From: a bacterium
Lineage (GTDB): Bacteria; Electryoneota; RPQS01
Length of the DNA: 64,000 nucleotides
NCBI GenBank assembly: GCA_016702305.1
Contig: JADJEH010000017.1
Span: forward strand, 124,001-188,000
Reading direction: 5' to 3'
Shown: one piece after another, positions 35,156 through 44,561 of the stretch
How positions within the stretch are numbered: position 1 is the first letter of the stretch
Layout of the letters: each line of letters begins with the position of its first letter
Program-made: the position numbers and the translations under genes
The notes under the pieces: model-generated
Told to the model about the DNA's origin: nothing
Databases searched by the model: none
What the model saw: the letters and a program-made list of their open reading frames with translations, nothing else

Positions 35156-35544
35156 CGGTCGCTCCCCGGTTCGGACTTGCGCTTGCAGCGTTTCCCTTTG
35201 CTCGTCACGGCAACACAGCGCTGGCGAACCGCTGGTTTGGTGGTCTCAAACCCGGCCTGATCCAGCGGAGCGGCTCCCATCCGGCCGAGCACGTCGCCGA
35301 CCGGAACCCAGCCTTCGAGCACTATTTTCGCCCACCCTGCCACAGTATCTACAACAGACAGTCGGCTGGCGGGCGAAAAAGTACCGGCCACCGGCCCGGC
35401 GGGAATCACGTAAATTGTTTTATCAACTGAAATTAACGTATCGGCAGTGGGCGGGACTCGCATTGAGTCGGGCGGCTCCTGAGCGCGGACCGCCGGGCTT
35501 CCGACCCAAAGTAGCAGGCCTATCAGCCAGATTGTTCGCCGCAC
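35134..35544 (-). CDS. exported SH3-like protein with C-terminal DUF5763-type zinc motif
   Basis: 136 residues: signal peptide (about 1-22, ending AVRAQ), a short SH3b-like segment (VVDTVAGWAKIVLEGWVPVGDVLG), and a C-terminal Cys/His motif (RCVAVTSKGKRCKRKSEPG..RCWQHQ), which matches DUF5763-type small zinc-binding modules. The second GTG (35544) is preferred to the one at 35550 because GGAGGA is then 6 bases upstream. First gene of a three-gene operon with the two proteins downstream; function unknown. Confidence 0.7.
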   Translation of the reverse strand: MRRTIWLIGLLLWVGSPAVRAQEPPDSMRVPPTADTLISVDKTIYVIPAGPVAGTFSPASRLSVVDTVAGWAKIVLEGWVPVGDVLGRMGAAPLDQAGFETTKPAVRQRCVAVTSKGKRCKRKSEPGSDRCWQHQD

Positions 35545-35583
35545 GCCCACTCCTCCGGAATCTTCTCGCGCTAAATTGAGTTA

Positions 35584-35612
35584 AATATAGCAGTTTCCCC
35601 CTCCTCCCGCAA
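35584..35612 (-). promoter_or_regulatory. predicted promoter of the three-gene unknown operon
   Basis: Minus strand TTGCGG (35612-35607), 17 bp, TATATT (35589-35584). Confidence 0.6.
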
Positions 35613-35700
35613 GGTGGGTGCAAATCACGGCGAATTACTCCACTTAGCGCCAAAACCGCCCTCGGCAGCCCCGCGCAGTTGGGGAGCGGGGTTCTGGCGG

Positions 35701-35729
35701 TTGCGCTCGCAAGAGGAGTTTATTATATT
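35701..35729 (+). promoter_or_regulatory. predicted promoter of the 181-residue membrane protein gene
   Basis: TTGCGC (35701-35706), 17 bp, TATATT (35724-35729), divergent from the promoter at 35584-35612. Confidence 0.6.
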
Positions 35730-35764
35730 GTGAATTCACAGGATGAGACCCTAATCCCGAACTC

Positions 35765-36310
35765 GTGAAATCGCTCGACCTTGATACGCTTCAGCGCTAC
35801 TCGCGCGGGGAGCTAAGCCACAAGACGTTCATGGCCGTTCATCAGGACGCCGGTGAACTGCTCGACCTATTGTTTCAGAATCTGAACAAGGCTGAGCATG
35901 TGGTCTCGATTGAGGACTGGCCGTTGCCGCGCCGTCAGCGCCGCATGGGCCAGTTCTTTGTCCTCAAGACGATGATGCTGTTCACGCCATTTGTGCTGAT
36001 TGTCGGCGCGGCGATTGAACCGACGGCGCGTGTGCTCGGTCTATCGCTGATGTTCGGCTGGCTGGCGCTATGCCTGCTTGGAGGAAGCTATCTGCTGTGG
36101 GATCGCCAGCGTGCCAAGCGATCGCGCGACGGCAAGTCGGTGTTGGTCATCACAAACCGGCGCATGATGCGGATCTGGCTTGACGGATCGGAAACCGTGC
36201 AGGCGTGGTGGCTGACGGATGATCCGAATAAAAAAAAACGGCTTGAACCAGTCTCCGACACCATAAAATTGCTGTTGGAACTCGATCTCGGTAAACCCTC
36301 CCACAACTAA
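35765..36310 (+). CDS. hypothetical protein with two membrane helices
   Basis: 181 residues from a GTG. Soluble N-terminus (about 1-60), two membrane helices (about 69-87 and 90-112), and a soluble C-terminal part containing VLVITNRRMMRIWLDG, which resembles a bacterial PH/YdbT-like beta strand. No family assigned. It is alone on its transcript, with a clear promoter. Confidence 0.72.
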   Translation: MKSLDLDTLQRYSRGELSHKTFMAVHQDAGELLDLLFQNLNKAEHVVSIEDWPLPRRQRRMGQFFVLKTMMLFTPFVLIVGAAIEPTARVLGLSLMFGWLALCLLGGSYLLWDRQRAKRSRDGKSVLVITNRRMMRIWLDGSETVQAWWLTDDPNKKKRLEPVSDTIKLLLELDLGKPSHN

Positions 36311-36413
36311 TCGCGCGCCGCTTGTGGTCTCCACCACAGGCGGTTTCTCATTGAATGACCAAATTTGACAGCGTAACAGCGCGGGCGACCGGCGCAGAGT
36401 CACAGGCACGCGC

Positions 36414-37496
36414 GTGAGTCTGTCCGCAACGGCTCTATGCAGTCTCGCCGAGTGGTTTGAACGCGTCAAACGCGATTTGCCGTGGCGTAACACGCGCGAT
36501 CCATATCATATATGGATCAGCGAGATTTTGCTGCAGCAGACGCAGGTAGCCACGGTGGAGCCGTATTATCATCGCTTCCTCGCGGCGTTTCCCACGGTCG
36601 AAGCGCTGGCCGCCGCACAGTTGGACAGCGTCTTGAAAGTCTGGGAAGGCTGCGGATATTATGCACGCGCGCGCAATCTGCATAAGGCGGCCAAACAGGT
36701 CGTGGCACAGGGCGGCGGTATTCCACGCACGAGCGGGGAACTGAAAAAACTCGCGGGTATCGGTGAGTATACGTCGGCGGCGATTGCCTCGCTGGCGTTT
36801 GGGGAAGCGGTTCCCGTGCTGGACGGCAATGTCGAACGGGTGATCGCGCGAGTGACCGCCGAGCACGGCTTCATCACTGAGCGCGACGTGCATCAGGGAC
36901 TGCGCCGCGTGGCCGAAGAGTGGATGCAGACTGCGGTCAAGGCGCGCCTGGCGCCAGGCGCGGTGAATGAAGCGCTGATGGAGCTTGGCGCAACGGTGTG
37001 TAAACCCCGCGAAGCGCTGTGCGACAACTGCCCGCTGCGACGCGCGTGTGCCGGGCGCAAGACGCTTAAGGACGTTACCGTGCTGCCGCGCAAGCCTGCG
37101 AAACCGACCACGCCGCACTATGACATCGGCGCGGCCATCGTGCGCAAACACGGACGCATCCTGATTACGAAGCGGCCCCTGCACGGTTTGCTGGGCGGAC
37201 TGTGGGAATTCCCCGGCGGCAAACAAGAGCCGGGCGAGTCTTTGCAAGAGTGCGTGCGCCGCGAGCTGCGTGAAGAGCTTGCCATTGACGTCGAAGTTGG
37301 GGCGCATGTGATCAGCGTTAAGCACGCCTACACGCACTTTAAAATAACGCTGCATTGCTTCGAATGCACCCACAGCGGCGGTGAGTTACAGCTTGTGCAT
37401 GCCGCCGATGCCAAGTGGGTATTGCCCACGGAGCTGCGGCGCTATGCCTTTCCCAAGGCTGACCGCGTAGTGCTTGACCTGTTGACAAAAAACTAA
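36414..37496 (+). CDS. mutY: A/G-specific adenine glycosylase
   Basis: Removes adenine mispaired with 8-oxoguanine. 360 residues: HhH-GPD core with catalytic Glu37 (ISEILLQQT), KLAGIGEYTSAAIASLAF hairpin, LDGNVERV with the catalytic Asp, a 4Fe-4S cluster with Cys-x6-Cys-x2-Cys-x5-Cys (CKPREALCDNCPLRRAC), and a C-terminal NUDIX/MutT-like domain (GGLWEFPGGKQEPGES..RRELREEL) that recognises 8-oxoG. Start GTG at 36414. All key residues are present, so it should be active. Confidence 0.95.
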   Translation: MSLSATALCSLAEWFERVKRDLPWRNTRDPYHIWISEILLQQTQVATVEPYYHRFLAAFPTVEALAAAQLDSVLKVWEGCGYYARARNLHKAAKQVVAQGGGIPRTSGELKKLAGIGEYTSAAIASLAFGEAVPVLDGNVERVIARVTAEHGFITERDVHQGLRRVAEEWMQTAVKARLAPGAVNEALMELGATVCKPREALCDNCPLRRACAGRKTLKDVTVLPRKPAKPTTPHYDIGAAIVRKHGRILITKRPLHGLLGGLWEFPGGKQEPGESLQECVRRELREELAIDVEVGAHVISVKHAYTHFKITLHCFECTHSGGELQLVHAADAKWVLPTELRRYAFPKADRVVLDLLTKN

Positions 37497-37649
37497 TTGC
37501 GTTGCAGATTCCGGCGAGGAACCGCGCTTCGCGCTAAATCCCCGCTCGGCGAATATCTCGCGCGCCTCGAAGCCGCCGGACAATTCGACACACATCGTAT
37601 CACTTGACTGAAATAACCTGATCAACCGACACTGCACAAGAGGGAGAAA

Positions 37650-38279
37650 ATGAAGTACCTGAGTCTCGCAGTCCTGATCCTGACCGCTTGCCTTGCCAAT
37701 CTGAGCCGCGCCGAAGAGAATGGCTCGGCCCAACCGGCCGCCACCGCGAAGATCGTCAAAGAGATCGCGTTTGAAACCAAACCCGCCATGATTGCCGCGA
37801 CCGCCTATGTCAAAGCCGCCGACTTCGCCCCCGAAGGCGGATGGGGCGAGAAAGACTACGAAGGCGCGATTGACGCCATGGTCATGAACGGCTCGACGCG
37901 CGTGATCAATTACACCGCAGAGAAGAGTATCCAACCCGCCGGCGCTATGTTCGCGGTTTGGTATCAAGACCCGACCACGACTAAGCCTACCGATCTCACG
38001 TCGAAGTGGTGCGTCCCGATTGCCGACGACAATGAGCCGACCCCCGAGGTAACGGTCGAGAAGCTGCCGGCGATGGATGCCTTGACGGTCACCTATGAAG
38101 GTCATCCGAACTCGGCGATGAACGTCTGGACTGAATTGACCAAGTACGCGGAAGCCAACGAGTACGAGTGGACGGGCGCACCGATGGAAGTCTATCACTC
38201 CGTCGGCGGCAAAGAGCCCGGCGCAGACCGCTGGAAAGTCGAAATCGTCTGGCCGGTCAAGAAGAAGAAGAAAAGCTGA
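37650..38279 (+). CDS. secreted GyrI-like effector-binding domain protein
   Basis: 209 residues with a signal peptide (about 1-20, ending LSRAEE) and a domain resembling the GyrI/AraC effector-binding fold (two repeats of about 70 residues, ending in KEPGADRWKVEIVWPV, the family's usual last strand). Such domains bind small hydrophobic molecules; exported versions without a DNA-binding part are of unknown role. GAGGGAG lies 4 bases before the ATG. The protein ends in a Lys-rich tail. Confidence 0.77.
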   Translation: MKYLSLAVLILTACLANLSRAEENGSAQPAATAKIVKEIAFETKPAMIAATAYVKAADFAPEGGWGEKDYEGAIDAMVMNGSTRVINYTAEKSIQPAGAMFAVWYQDPTTTKPTDLTSKWCVPIADDNEPTPEVTVEKLPAMDALTVTYEGHPNSAMNVWTELTKYAEANEYEWTGAPMEVYHSVGGKEPGADRWKVEIVWPVKKKKKS

Positions 38280-38332
38280 TCAATTATCTTGTCGGGGCAC
38301 CCGCTGTGGGATGCTCCCGCGTGTAGATACAA

Positions 38333-38362
38333 AAAGGCCGGAGCGGTGCGCTCCGGCCTTTT
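38333..38362 (+). terminator. Rho-independent terminator after the GyrI-like gene
   Basis: AAAGGCCGGAGCG / CGCTCCGGCCTTT, 3-nt loop, ending in a short T-run. Confidence 0.85.
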
Positions 38363-38391
38363 GAGTTGCATATATAGAGGAAAGCTGTAAC

Positions 38392-39303
38392 TTGTCTAAT
38401 ATGGAAACCTACTTCATCGTGGACGGCGGCGGAACGCAAACCCGAGGCTGGGTGGTCGCCGCTGACGGCACCATCCTCGGACAGCACAGCGCCGGTCCTT
38501 CTAATGTGGTGCGGCTCGGGCCGGTCGGGTTGCGCACGGCGCTGTCTGATTTGTTGACGCTGCTGCCGGAAGCGCGCGCGGCGCGGGAAGTCGTGTGCGG
38601 ACTGGCCGGTGTAGGCCGCCAGAACGAACGAGATCTCGCCCTGTCCGTGGCGCAGGACCTGTGGCCGAAGCTGCGTCCGCACGTCGTCACCGACGCCCAT
38701 CTGCTGTATGCCGGCGCATTTTGTCGCGGCGAGCGCGGCATTCTGTTGATTATCGGCACAGGCTCGATTGCCTTCTACCAGAATCCGCACGGCCACGAAT
38801 TCTTCCGAGCGGGTGGTTGGGGTCCGCTGCTCGGAGATGAGGGCAGCGGCGCGTGGATTGGACGCGAGGCGCTGCGGCATTGCTTATGGGAAGGTGAACG
38901 CGCTGAACTGTCGCCGTTTCACGCCGCCGTACTGGAAAAGCTCGGCATCGAATCCACGCAGGACATCATTACAAAGGTCTATCGCGAGGACTTCGGACCG
39001 ACGCGCTGGGCGGAACTGGCGCCGCTTGTGTTTCAATTCGCGGGAGGACAGCCGGACGTGATGGACATCTTGCAGCACGCCGTGCTCGAACTGGTGGATC
39101 AGGTCGAACGGCTGTTGGAAGATATGCCGCAGAATACGGCGGCGTTGCCGCTCGTGATCAGCGGGGGATTATGGGAACAGCGGCCCGTACTGGAGCCGCT
39201 GTTCGTAGAGGAAATTCGTTTGCGTAATCTGCCGTTGCGGATCACCGAGCCGGACGGCGGCGCGGTGGAAGGCGGACTGGCCATTCTGGCCGAACGGAGG
39301 TAA
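38392..39303 (+). CDS. BadF/BadG/N-acetylglucosamine-kinase-type ATPase
   Basis: 303 residues of the ASKHA fold. Phosphate-1 motif YFIVDGGGTQTRGWVV at the N-terminus, TDAHLLYAGAF, the phosphate-2-like IIGTGSIAF, and GGWGPLLGDEGSGAWIGREAL, the usual mark of the BcrAD_BadFG family that includes N-acetylglucosamine and N-acetylmuramate kinases. Probably phosphorylates an amino sugar for cell-wall recycling. TTG at 38392 has AGAGGA 10 bases upstream; the ATG at 38401 is the alternative start. Confidence 0.87.
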   Translation: MSNMETYFIVDGGGTQTRGWVVAADGTILGQHSAGPSNVVRLGPVGLRTALSDLLTLLPEARAAREVVCGLAGVGRQNERDLALSVAQDLWPKLRPHVVTDAHLLYAGAFCRGERGILLIIGTGSIAFYQNPHGHEFFRAGGWGPLLGDEGSGAWIGREALRHCLWEGERAELSPFHAAVLEKLGIESTQDIITKVYREDFGPTRWAELAPLVFQFAGGQPDVMDILQHAVLELVDQVERLLEDMPQNTAALPLVISGGLWEQRPVLEPLFVEEIRLRNLPLRITEPDGGAVEGGLAILAERR

Positions 39304-39344
39304 CGCCTGGGCAGCGCGGCGCATGGAAGCCGCGTCCAGGCCGG

Positions 39345-40772
39345 TCAGTTGCGGATCTCGTAGTCCATTAATTCACGACGAACAATCAGGTCCGCGCCGA
39401 CGTATTCTTCTTCTTTGATGATGCCGATCGTCTGCGGCTTGAGGTAGTATTTGATGCTGTAATTGCTGCCGCGGTCGAACCGCTGGTAGATCGTCACACC
39501 TGTGTACGTCGTGCCGTTGACGTTCACAGTCACGTTACTGGTAGCCACGATCACGCTGTCGCCTTCAAAGTTCCAGAAACCCGAACCCGGCGGCGAGCGC
39601 AAGAGCAGTTCACCCGACGCTCCGCCGAGCGGAAACTCATCCTGAAAGAGGCCGTTGGCAAAGTTGCGCCAGTAGAACAGCGTATCGGTCGTGTCGTCAA
39701 CAAACTCCACGACCAGATAGTAGTCTATGCCGCCAGGATAGGCGACTTCGCGGACTTCGCGGCGGGCTACATACACCGGGCCGTCGTTGGGATCCACCTC
39801 GTAACGCCAGTAGTTCGACAGACAGATCGGCACGGCGCCGTCCGAGCAGTAGCGATAATCCGCCTGTGCAATATTGGACCAGGCTGAAGTGCCGAACGAA
39901 TTATTCGCGCGCACTTGATAGTTATAGATCGCGACGTTCTCGGCCAGCGTGTCGAAGTACTCCACGGTGTTGGCCGCCACCGTATCTATCGTCTCCCAGA
40001 AGTTGCCGGCCTGGTTGCGACGGATGTGGAACTCGGTCTCGTCGAGTGAGTTGTCCAGCCACGAAATACGCACACCCGTGCCGACGGTAACAATGGCCGT
40101 CAGCTCGGAGGGAGCGTGCGGCGCGCCAAGCGTCGGCGTGGTGACCGAGGCGGAGTCGAGCGACCATGTCAAAAGATTTCCGAGCTGCGCACCGACACGA
40201 TAATAGTATTCTGTCGCATCCGCACAGGTCGAATCATTGTACGACTCGATGTTGTCACCAACTTGACCAACATTGGCCCATGCACTTACGGCCGTGCGAC
40301 GACTGACTACAAAGGTCACGGCAACAGGCGACGTATCGGACCAGCCAACCCGCACCACGGTTGGCGCAAGCGCTTCGGCGATGACGTTGGCGGGAGGCGG
40401 AGGCGGATCGTCCCCGGACGTGCTGACCGTTAATGTGTTGGATGGGTCGCTGCGGCCCGCGCTATTCATGGCGAAGATGCGGAACTGATACTCCGTCGCA
40501 GCCACGAGGCCGTCCACAAGATAGGTCGTGATATCGGCATTCACCGTGGTGTGCAGATGCCATTGCCCGCTGATCGCCATTTCCAACTCGAAGGTCTCTT
40601 CGTCGTTGGATCGGTCGTTCCAAGTCAGGCGAATCGAGTTCTGGGTGGTCTGGGTGGCGGCCAGAAGATTGGGCGCCACGGGGATGACTGCGCGAATCTC
40701 CTTCTTGTCCTCGTCGCAGGACAGCAGGAGACCGGCCAGTGAAAGCAATACGAAGATGCGATACGCAGTCAT
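39345..40772 (-). CDS. lipoprotein with three fibronectin type III domains
   Basis: 475 residues. Lipoprotein signal peptide ending LLLSC (about 1-18), then three FN3 domains (about 32-118, 122-210, 218-310) with the usual IRLTWNDRS, TEYQFRIFAMN, VRVGWSDTS and VRISWLDNS strands, and a C-terminal beta-rich domain of unknown family (about 320-475). The ATG at 40772 is chosen because GGAGGA is immediately upstream; a longer start is possible but lacks it. Probably binds surface ligands or sugars. Confidence 0.87.
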   Translation of the reverse strand: MTAYRIFVLLSLAGLLLSCDEDKKEIRAVIPVAPNLLAATQTTQNSIRLTWNDRSNDEETFELEMAISGQWHLHTTVNADITTYLVDGLVAATEYQFRIFAMNSAGRSDPSNTLTVSTSGDDPPPPPANVIAEALAPTVVRVGWSDTSPVAVTFVVSRRTAVSAWANVGQVGDNIESYNDSTCADATEYYYRVGAQLGNLLTWSLDSASVTTPTLGAPHAPSELTAIVTVGTGVRISWLDNSLDETEFHIRRNQAGNFWETIDTVAANTVEYFDTLAENVAIYNYQVRANNSFGTSAWSNIAQADYRYCSDGAVPICLSNYWRYEVDPNDGPVYVARREVREVAYPGGIDYYLVVEFVDDTTDTLFYWRNFANGLFQDEFPLGGASGELLLRSPPGSGFWNFEGDSVIVATSNVTVNVNGTTYTGVTIYQRFDRGSNYSIKYYLKPQTIGIIKEEEYVGADLIVRRELMDYEIRN

Positions 40773-40839
40773 GGGTCCTCCGGACGCCAATCTTTTATTG
40801 GTATGTTCTGACACTGTCCATCGCGGACGAAAGCACAGC

Positions 40840-40859
40840 GGGTCCAGCGTCTACGCTGG
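40840..40859. repeat. copy of a dispersed palindromic repeat (core only)
   Basis: CGGGTCCAGCGTCTACGCTGG, with the hairpin CCAGCG-TCTA-CGCTGG. It lies between two genes on the minus strand. The same core occurs at 56361-56403 and 57970-58012. Confidence 0.55.
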
Positions 40860-40870
40860 AGCGGGCACGG

Positions 40871-41203
40871 TTACTTAACTTCGGGTTCGCCGCCGGCGCG
40901 GAAGCCAAACTGTCCGCCGGATTGCGGCGGGCCGCCGTGCAGTTTGATTTCGCCGAACTGCTTTTCGTAGCGGTCGAGGTTCTCTTTGAGCGCGTTCAAG
41001 AGAAACTTGCAATGTGAAGGCGTCATGATGATGCGAGCGTGGACCGAGGCCTTCGGCGTCCCGGGCACCATGCGCGCAAAGTCAATGAAAAACTCGGCAG
41101 GACTGTGCGAAATTAAGGCGAGATTCGAGTAAATGCCTTCGGCGACCTTCTCATCTACGCTGACATTGATCTGATGCGGGCGCTGCGGCGTGGGTTCCGA
41201 CAT
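40871..41203 (-). CDS. DUF3467 domain protein
   Basis: 110 residues. INVSVDEKVAEGIYSNLALISHSPAEFFIDFARMVPGT and ARIIMTPSHCKFLLNALKENL are the two conserved blocks of DUF3467, a small cytoplasmic family of unknown role common in Bacteroidota and related groups. AGAGGA precedes the ATG. It is divergent from polA and separated from it by 97 bases. Confidence 0.9.
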   Translation of the reverse strand: MSEPTPQRPHQINVSVDEKVAEGIYSNLALISHSPAEFFIDFARMVPGTPKASVHARIIMTPSHCKFLLNALKENLDRYEKQFGEIKLHGGPPQSGGQFGFRAGGEPEVK

Positions 41204-41300
41204 GGTTATCCTCTTGTTCTAACGATTGTTCCAAAAAACTCCCTGACTCTGCAATGAGGGGCTTTGTGCTCAAAAAGTCAAGCCCGAAATCCTGTTTCTT

Positions 41301-44054
41301 ATGACTGACCGCGAACACACCCTGTTCCTGATAGATGGCTCGGCCCTGATGTACCGCGCCCATTTTGCGTTTCTGCGCAATCCGCTGGTCAATTCGCGCG
41401 GCGAAATCACCTCGGCCATCTTCGGCTTTCTCAATACACTGATCTCGCTCATTGAAAAAGAGCAGCCGACCCATCTGGCTATCGTCTTTGATACCGCCGA
41501 ACCCACGTTCCGGCATAAGGCCTACACTGAATACAAAGCCACCCGCCAGAAAATGCCCGAGGAGCTGGTGGACCAGTTGGGCCGATTGGATCAGGTGCTG
41601 GCGGCGACTGGTCTGAAAATTCTGGCCCTGCCCGGTTGGGAGGCGGATGATGTCATCGGCACACTGTCGAAGCGCGCCGATGAGCAGGGCTATCTGGTCT
41701 ATATGGTGACCGGCGACAAGGATTATCAGCAGCTCGTCACCGAACAGGTTAAGCTCTACAATCCGAAATCCGACGGCACCCTGATCTGGTCGCCCAAAGA
41801 TGTCGAAGAAAATTTCGGCGTGCCGCCGCAGCAGGTCATTGATGTGCTGGCGCTGATGGGCGACACGTCGGACAATGTCCCCGGAGTGGCGGGCGTGGGG
41901 CCAAAGACGGCGGTGAAGCTGGTCAAGGAATACGGATCGGTCGAAGCGGTGCTGAACGCCGCGCCGACGATGAAGCCGTCTAAATTGCGGGATGCGCTGA
42001 TTGAATATGCCGAGTCTGCGCGCATGTCACGTGAGTTGGTCACCATTGACTGCGACGCGCCGATTCAAGTCAACCTCGACGAGCTCACCGTCCAGCCGCT
42101 CTATAATCCCGAGATCGAACGCCTCTTGACCGAGCTCGAACTCTATCGTCTGCTCGAACGTTTGCGCGGCACAGCACCCGCCAACTTGTTGCATGAAGCC
42201 AACACACAGGCGACGCAACGGGACTATCACATCGTTCGCAGCGCCGCAGAATTCCGCAAATTGGTGGAGCAGTGGCGGCGCGACAAACCGCTCTTGTCGT
42301 TCGATGTCGAGACCACGGCCGCCGATCCGCTGCTGGCGGAATTGGTCGGCGCGAGCTTCGCCGTCGTGGAAGGAGAGGCATACTACATCTCAATGGCGCA
42401 CTTCGACGGCGCGCCGCAGGGCACACGCGATTTCATCCGCTACGGACAGATGGCCGAAGGCGCACTCGCTGCTTATCTGGAGATTGCCGCCGAACTGCTC
42501 GAGGACGCGAGTGTGCCCAAAGCGGGGCAGAATGTCAAGTACGACGCCCTCGTATACCTCTCGTATGGCATCGTCGTCGCCTCTCTTTCGTTCGACACGA
42601 TGATCGCCGCGTACCTGTTGAACCCCGGCAGCCGCTCGCTCTCGATTGACGAGTTGACGCGCGATTACCTCAAACTGTCCAAGATTCCCACCTCGGATTT
42701 GATCGGTTCGGGCAAGAACCAAGGCTCGATGCTGGACGTTGATCTGGAAAAAATTGCCGACTACGCGTGCGAGGATGCCGACTATGCGCTCCGGCTCGTG
42801 CATGCGCTGGAACCGCAGCTCGGCACGCAAGCAACGCTGCTTTCCGACATCGAAATGCCGCTCACTGCGGTGCTGCGCGACATGGAATTTACCGGCGTTC
42901 GGCTCGACACGGCCCTGCTCGCGGACATGTCCAAGGAACTTGAACGTGACCTCGCGCGGTTAGAAGAGGAGTGCTGCGCGGCGGCCGGAGAGAAGTTCAA
43001 CCTGAACTCGCCCAAGCAGCTCGCGGCCATCCTCTTTGACAAACTGCGGCTCCCGGTCCAGAAGAAAACCAAGACCGGACCTTCGACCGACGTGGATACA
43101 CTGACGGCCCTTGCGCCAATGCATGAACTGCCGGCCAAGTTGGTGGACTATCGGATTCTGGCCAAGCTCAAAGGCACGTACGTAGACTCGCTGCCGGAGA
43201 TTATGCACCCGTTCACGGGACGCGTGCATACGACCTTCAGTCAGACCATTGCGGCCACCGGAAGATTGTCGTCGAACAATCCCAATTTGCAGAACATTCC
43301 CATTCGCACGGAAGTCGGCCGACGCATCCGTGAAGCGTTCATCGCAGGCGAATCCGGTTGGCAGATTTTGTCGGCCGACTACGGCCAGATCGAACTGCGC
43401 ATTATGGCGCATCTGTCGAACGACGAAACGCTGATTGCGGCCTTCCGATCGGGTGGCGATGTGCACCGTGAGACCGCCGCCAAGATCTACGGCGTCGCGC
43501 TGGCGGATGTGAATTCAGACATGCGCCGTGCTGCCAAGACGGTCAACTTCGGGATCATCTACGGCCAGACAGACTTCGGCCTTTCCGAGCAGCTTGGCAT
43601 TCCGCGCGCCGAGGCCAAGGCGTTCCGCGAACAGTATTTTCAGCTCTACCCCGGAGTCCGCGACTTCATGCGCCGGACCGTCGAGACATGCCGCGAGAAC
43701 GGCTTCGTGGTGACGCTGCTGGGCCGGCGGCGGCAGATCGCCGACATCGCGAATCCCAACCGCCAGGTCCGCGAGTTCGCCGAGCGCATCGCCATCAATA
43801 CGCCGGTCCAAGGGAGCGCCGCGGACATGATCAAGCTCGCGATGCTGCGCATCGCTCAACAGCTCAAAGAGGAAAAGTTTGCCGCTCGCATGCTGCTGCA
43901 AGTCCACGACGAGCTTGTGTTCGAAGCACCGGCAACGGAAGTCCAACGACTCGCCGAAATGGTCCGGCGCGAGATGGTGAACGCACTGCCGCTCGCCGTT
44001 CCAATTGAAGTTGACGTCGGCTCGGGAGCGAATTGGCTCAAAGCACATTCGTAA
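41301..44054 (+). CDS. polA: DNA polymerase I
   Basis: 917 residues, the full three-domain form. 5'-3' exonuclease (about 1-290; LFLIDGSALMYRAHF, PGWEADDVIGTL, TGDKDYQQLV, DTSDNVPGV), 3'-5' exonuclease (about 310-490) with catalytic acidic residues in SFDVETT, QNVKYDALVYL and YACEDADYAL, so proofreading should be intact, and family A polymerase (about 520-917) with motif A DYGQIELRIMAHLS, the O-helix RRAAKTVNFGIIYG and motif C VHDELVFE. Roles: Okazaki fragment processing and repair synthesis. The start lies at the first ATG. Confidence 0.97.
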   Translation: MTDREHTLFLIDGSALMYRAHFAFLRNPLVNSRGEITSAIFGFLNTLISLIEKEQPTHLAIVFDTAEPTFRHKAYTEYKATRQKMPEELVDQLGRLDQVLAATGLKILALPGWEADDVIGTLSKRADEQGYLVYMVTGDKDYQQLVTEQVKLYNPKSDGTLIWSPKDVEENFGVPPQQVIDVLALMGDTSDNVPGVAGVGPKTAVKLVKEYGSVEAVLNAAPTMKPSKLRDALIEYAESARMSRELVTIDCDAPIQVNLDELTVQPLYNPEIERLLTELELYRLLERLRGTAPANLLHEANTQATQRDYHIVRSAAEFRKLVEQWRRDKPLLSFDVETTAADPLLAELVGASFAVVEGEAYYISMAHFDGAPQGTRDFIRYGQMAEGALAAYLEIAAELLEDASVPKAGQNVKYDALVYLSYGIVVASLSFDTMIAAYLLNPGSRSLSIDELTRDYLKLSKIPTSDLIGSGKNQGSMLDVDLEKIADYACEDADYALRLVHALEPQLGTQATLLSDIEMPLTAVLRDMEFTGVRLDTALLADMSKELERDLARLEEECCAAAGEKFNLNSPKQLAAILFDKLRLPVQKKTKTGPSTDVDTLTALAPMHELPAKLVDYRILAKLKGTYVDSLPEIMHPFTGRVHTTFSQTIAATGRLSSNNPNLQNIPIRTEVGRRIREAFIAGESGWQILSADYGQIELRIMAHLSNDETLIAAFRSGGDVHRETAAKIYGVALADVNSDMRRAAKTVNFGIIYGQTDFGLSEQLGIPRAEAKAFREQYFQLYPGVRDFMRRTVETCRENGFVVTLLGRRRQIADIANPNRQVREFAERIAINTPVQGSAADMIKLAMLRIAQQLKEEKFAARMLLQVHDELVFEAPATEVQRLAEMVRREMVNALPLAVPIEVDVGSGANWLKAHS

Positions 44055-44072
44055 CTTTTTTCTGGCAAGCAC

Positions 44073-44101
44073 TTGCGTTTTGCTTTATCAAGAGTTATAT
44101 T
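44073..44101 (+). promoter_or_regulatory. predicted promoter of the two-gene membrane-protein unit
   Basis: TTGCGT (44073-44078), 17 bp, TATATT (44096-44101). Confidence 0.6.
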
Positions 44102-44126
44102 TTGCGCGTCATGGGTCAGGTGAGCC

Positions 44127-44561
44127 ATGTCCGTTGATCGTGCAGTGATCTTTGAATGGAGCGTGCATCCGCCGCGGCAAGGTGGCTACCGGCGTATCGT
44201 CTTCGTCCTCACGCTGATCGTGGTCCCCATCGTCATGCTCAAGGTTTTCGAGCATCCGCTCTGGGCATTCTTTGCCACGGTCTTCTTGCTGGGAACGACG
44301 ACGGCCTACTGGCTGCCGACGCGCTACACCATCAGCCATGACGGCATTCTCGTCCGTCGCTGGTTCTGGTCACGGCGCAAATTGTTCCGCGACCTCAAGC
44401 GCATCGAGCGCGATCCCAACGGCCTGTTCGTCTCGCCGTTTCCCCAGCCGTCGCGGCTGGACGGGCATCGCGGTTTGCTGCTGATGGAGCCGCCCAATTC
44501 GGACGCCGTTCTCGATTTTATCCGCCAACGCATCGCCGGGTCGCCGGAGCACGGATCATGA
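44127..44561 (+). CDS. small membrane protein with PH-like C-terminal domain
   Basis: 144 residues with two membrane helices (about 24-40 and 44-62) and a soluble C-terminal part (RYTISHDGILVRRWFWSRRKLFRDLKRIERDPNG) that resembles the bacterial PH/YdbT beta-sandwich. An AGGTGAG site lies just upstream of the ATG. It overlaps the next gene by four bases (ATGA). Function unknown. Confidence 0.72.
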   Translation: MSVDRAVIFEWSVHPPRQGGYRRIVFVLTLIVVPIVMLKVFEHPLWAFFATVFLLGTTTAYWLPTRYTISHDGILVRRWFWSRRKLFRDLKRIERDPNGLFVSPFPQPSRLDGHRGLLLMEPPNSDAVLDFIRQRIAGSPEHGS

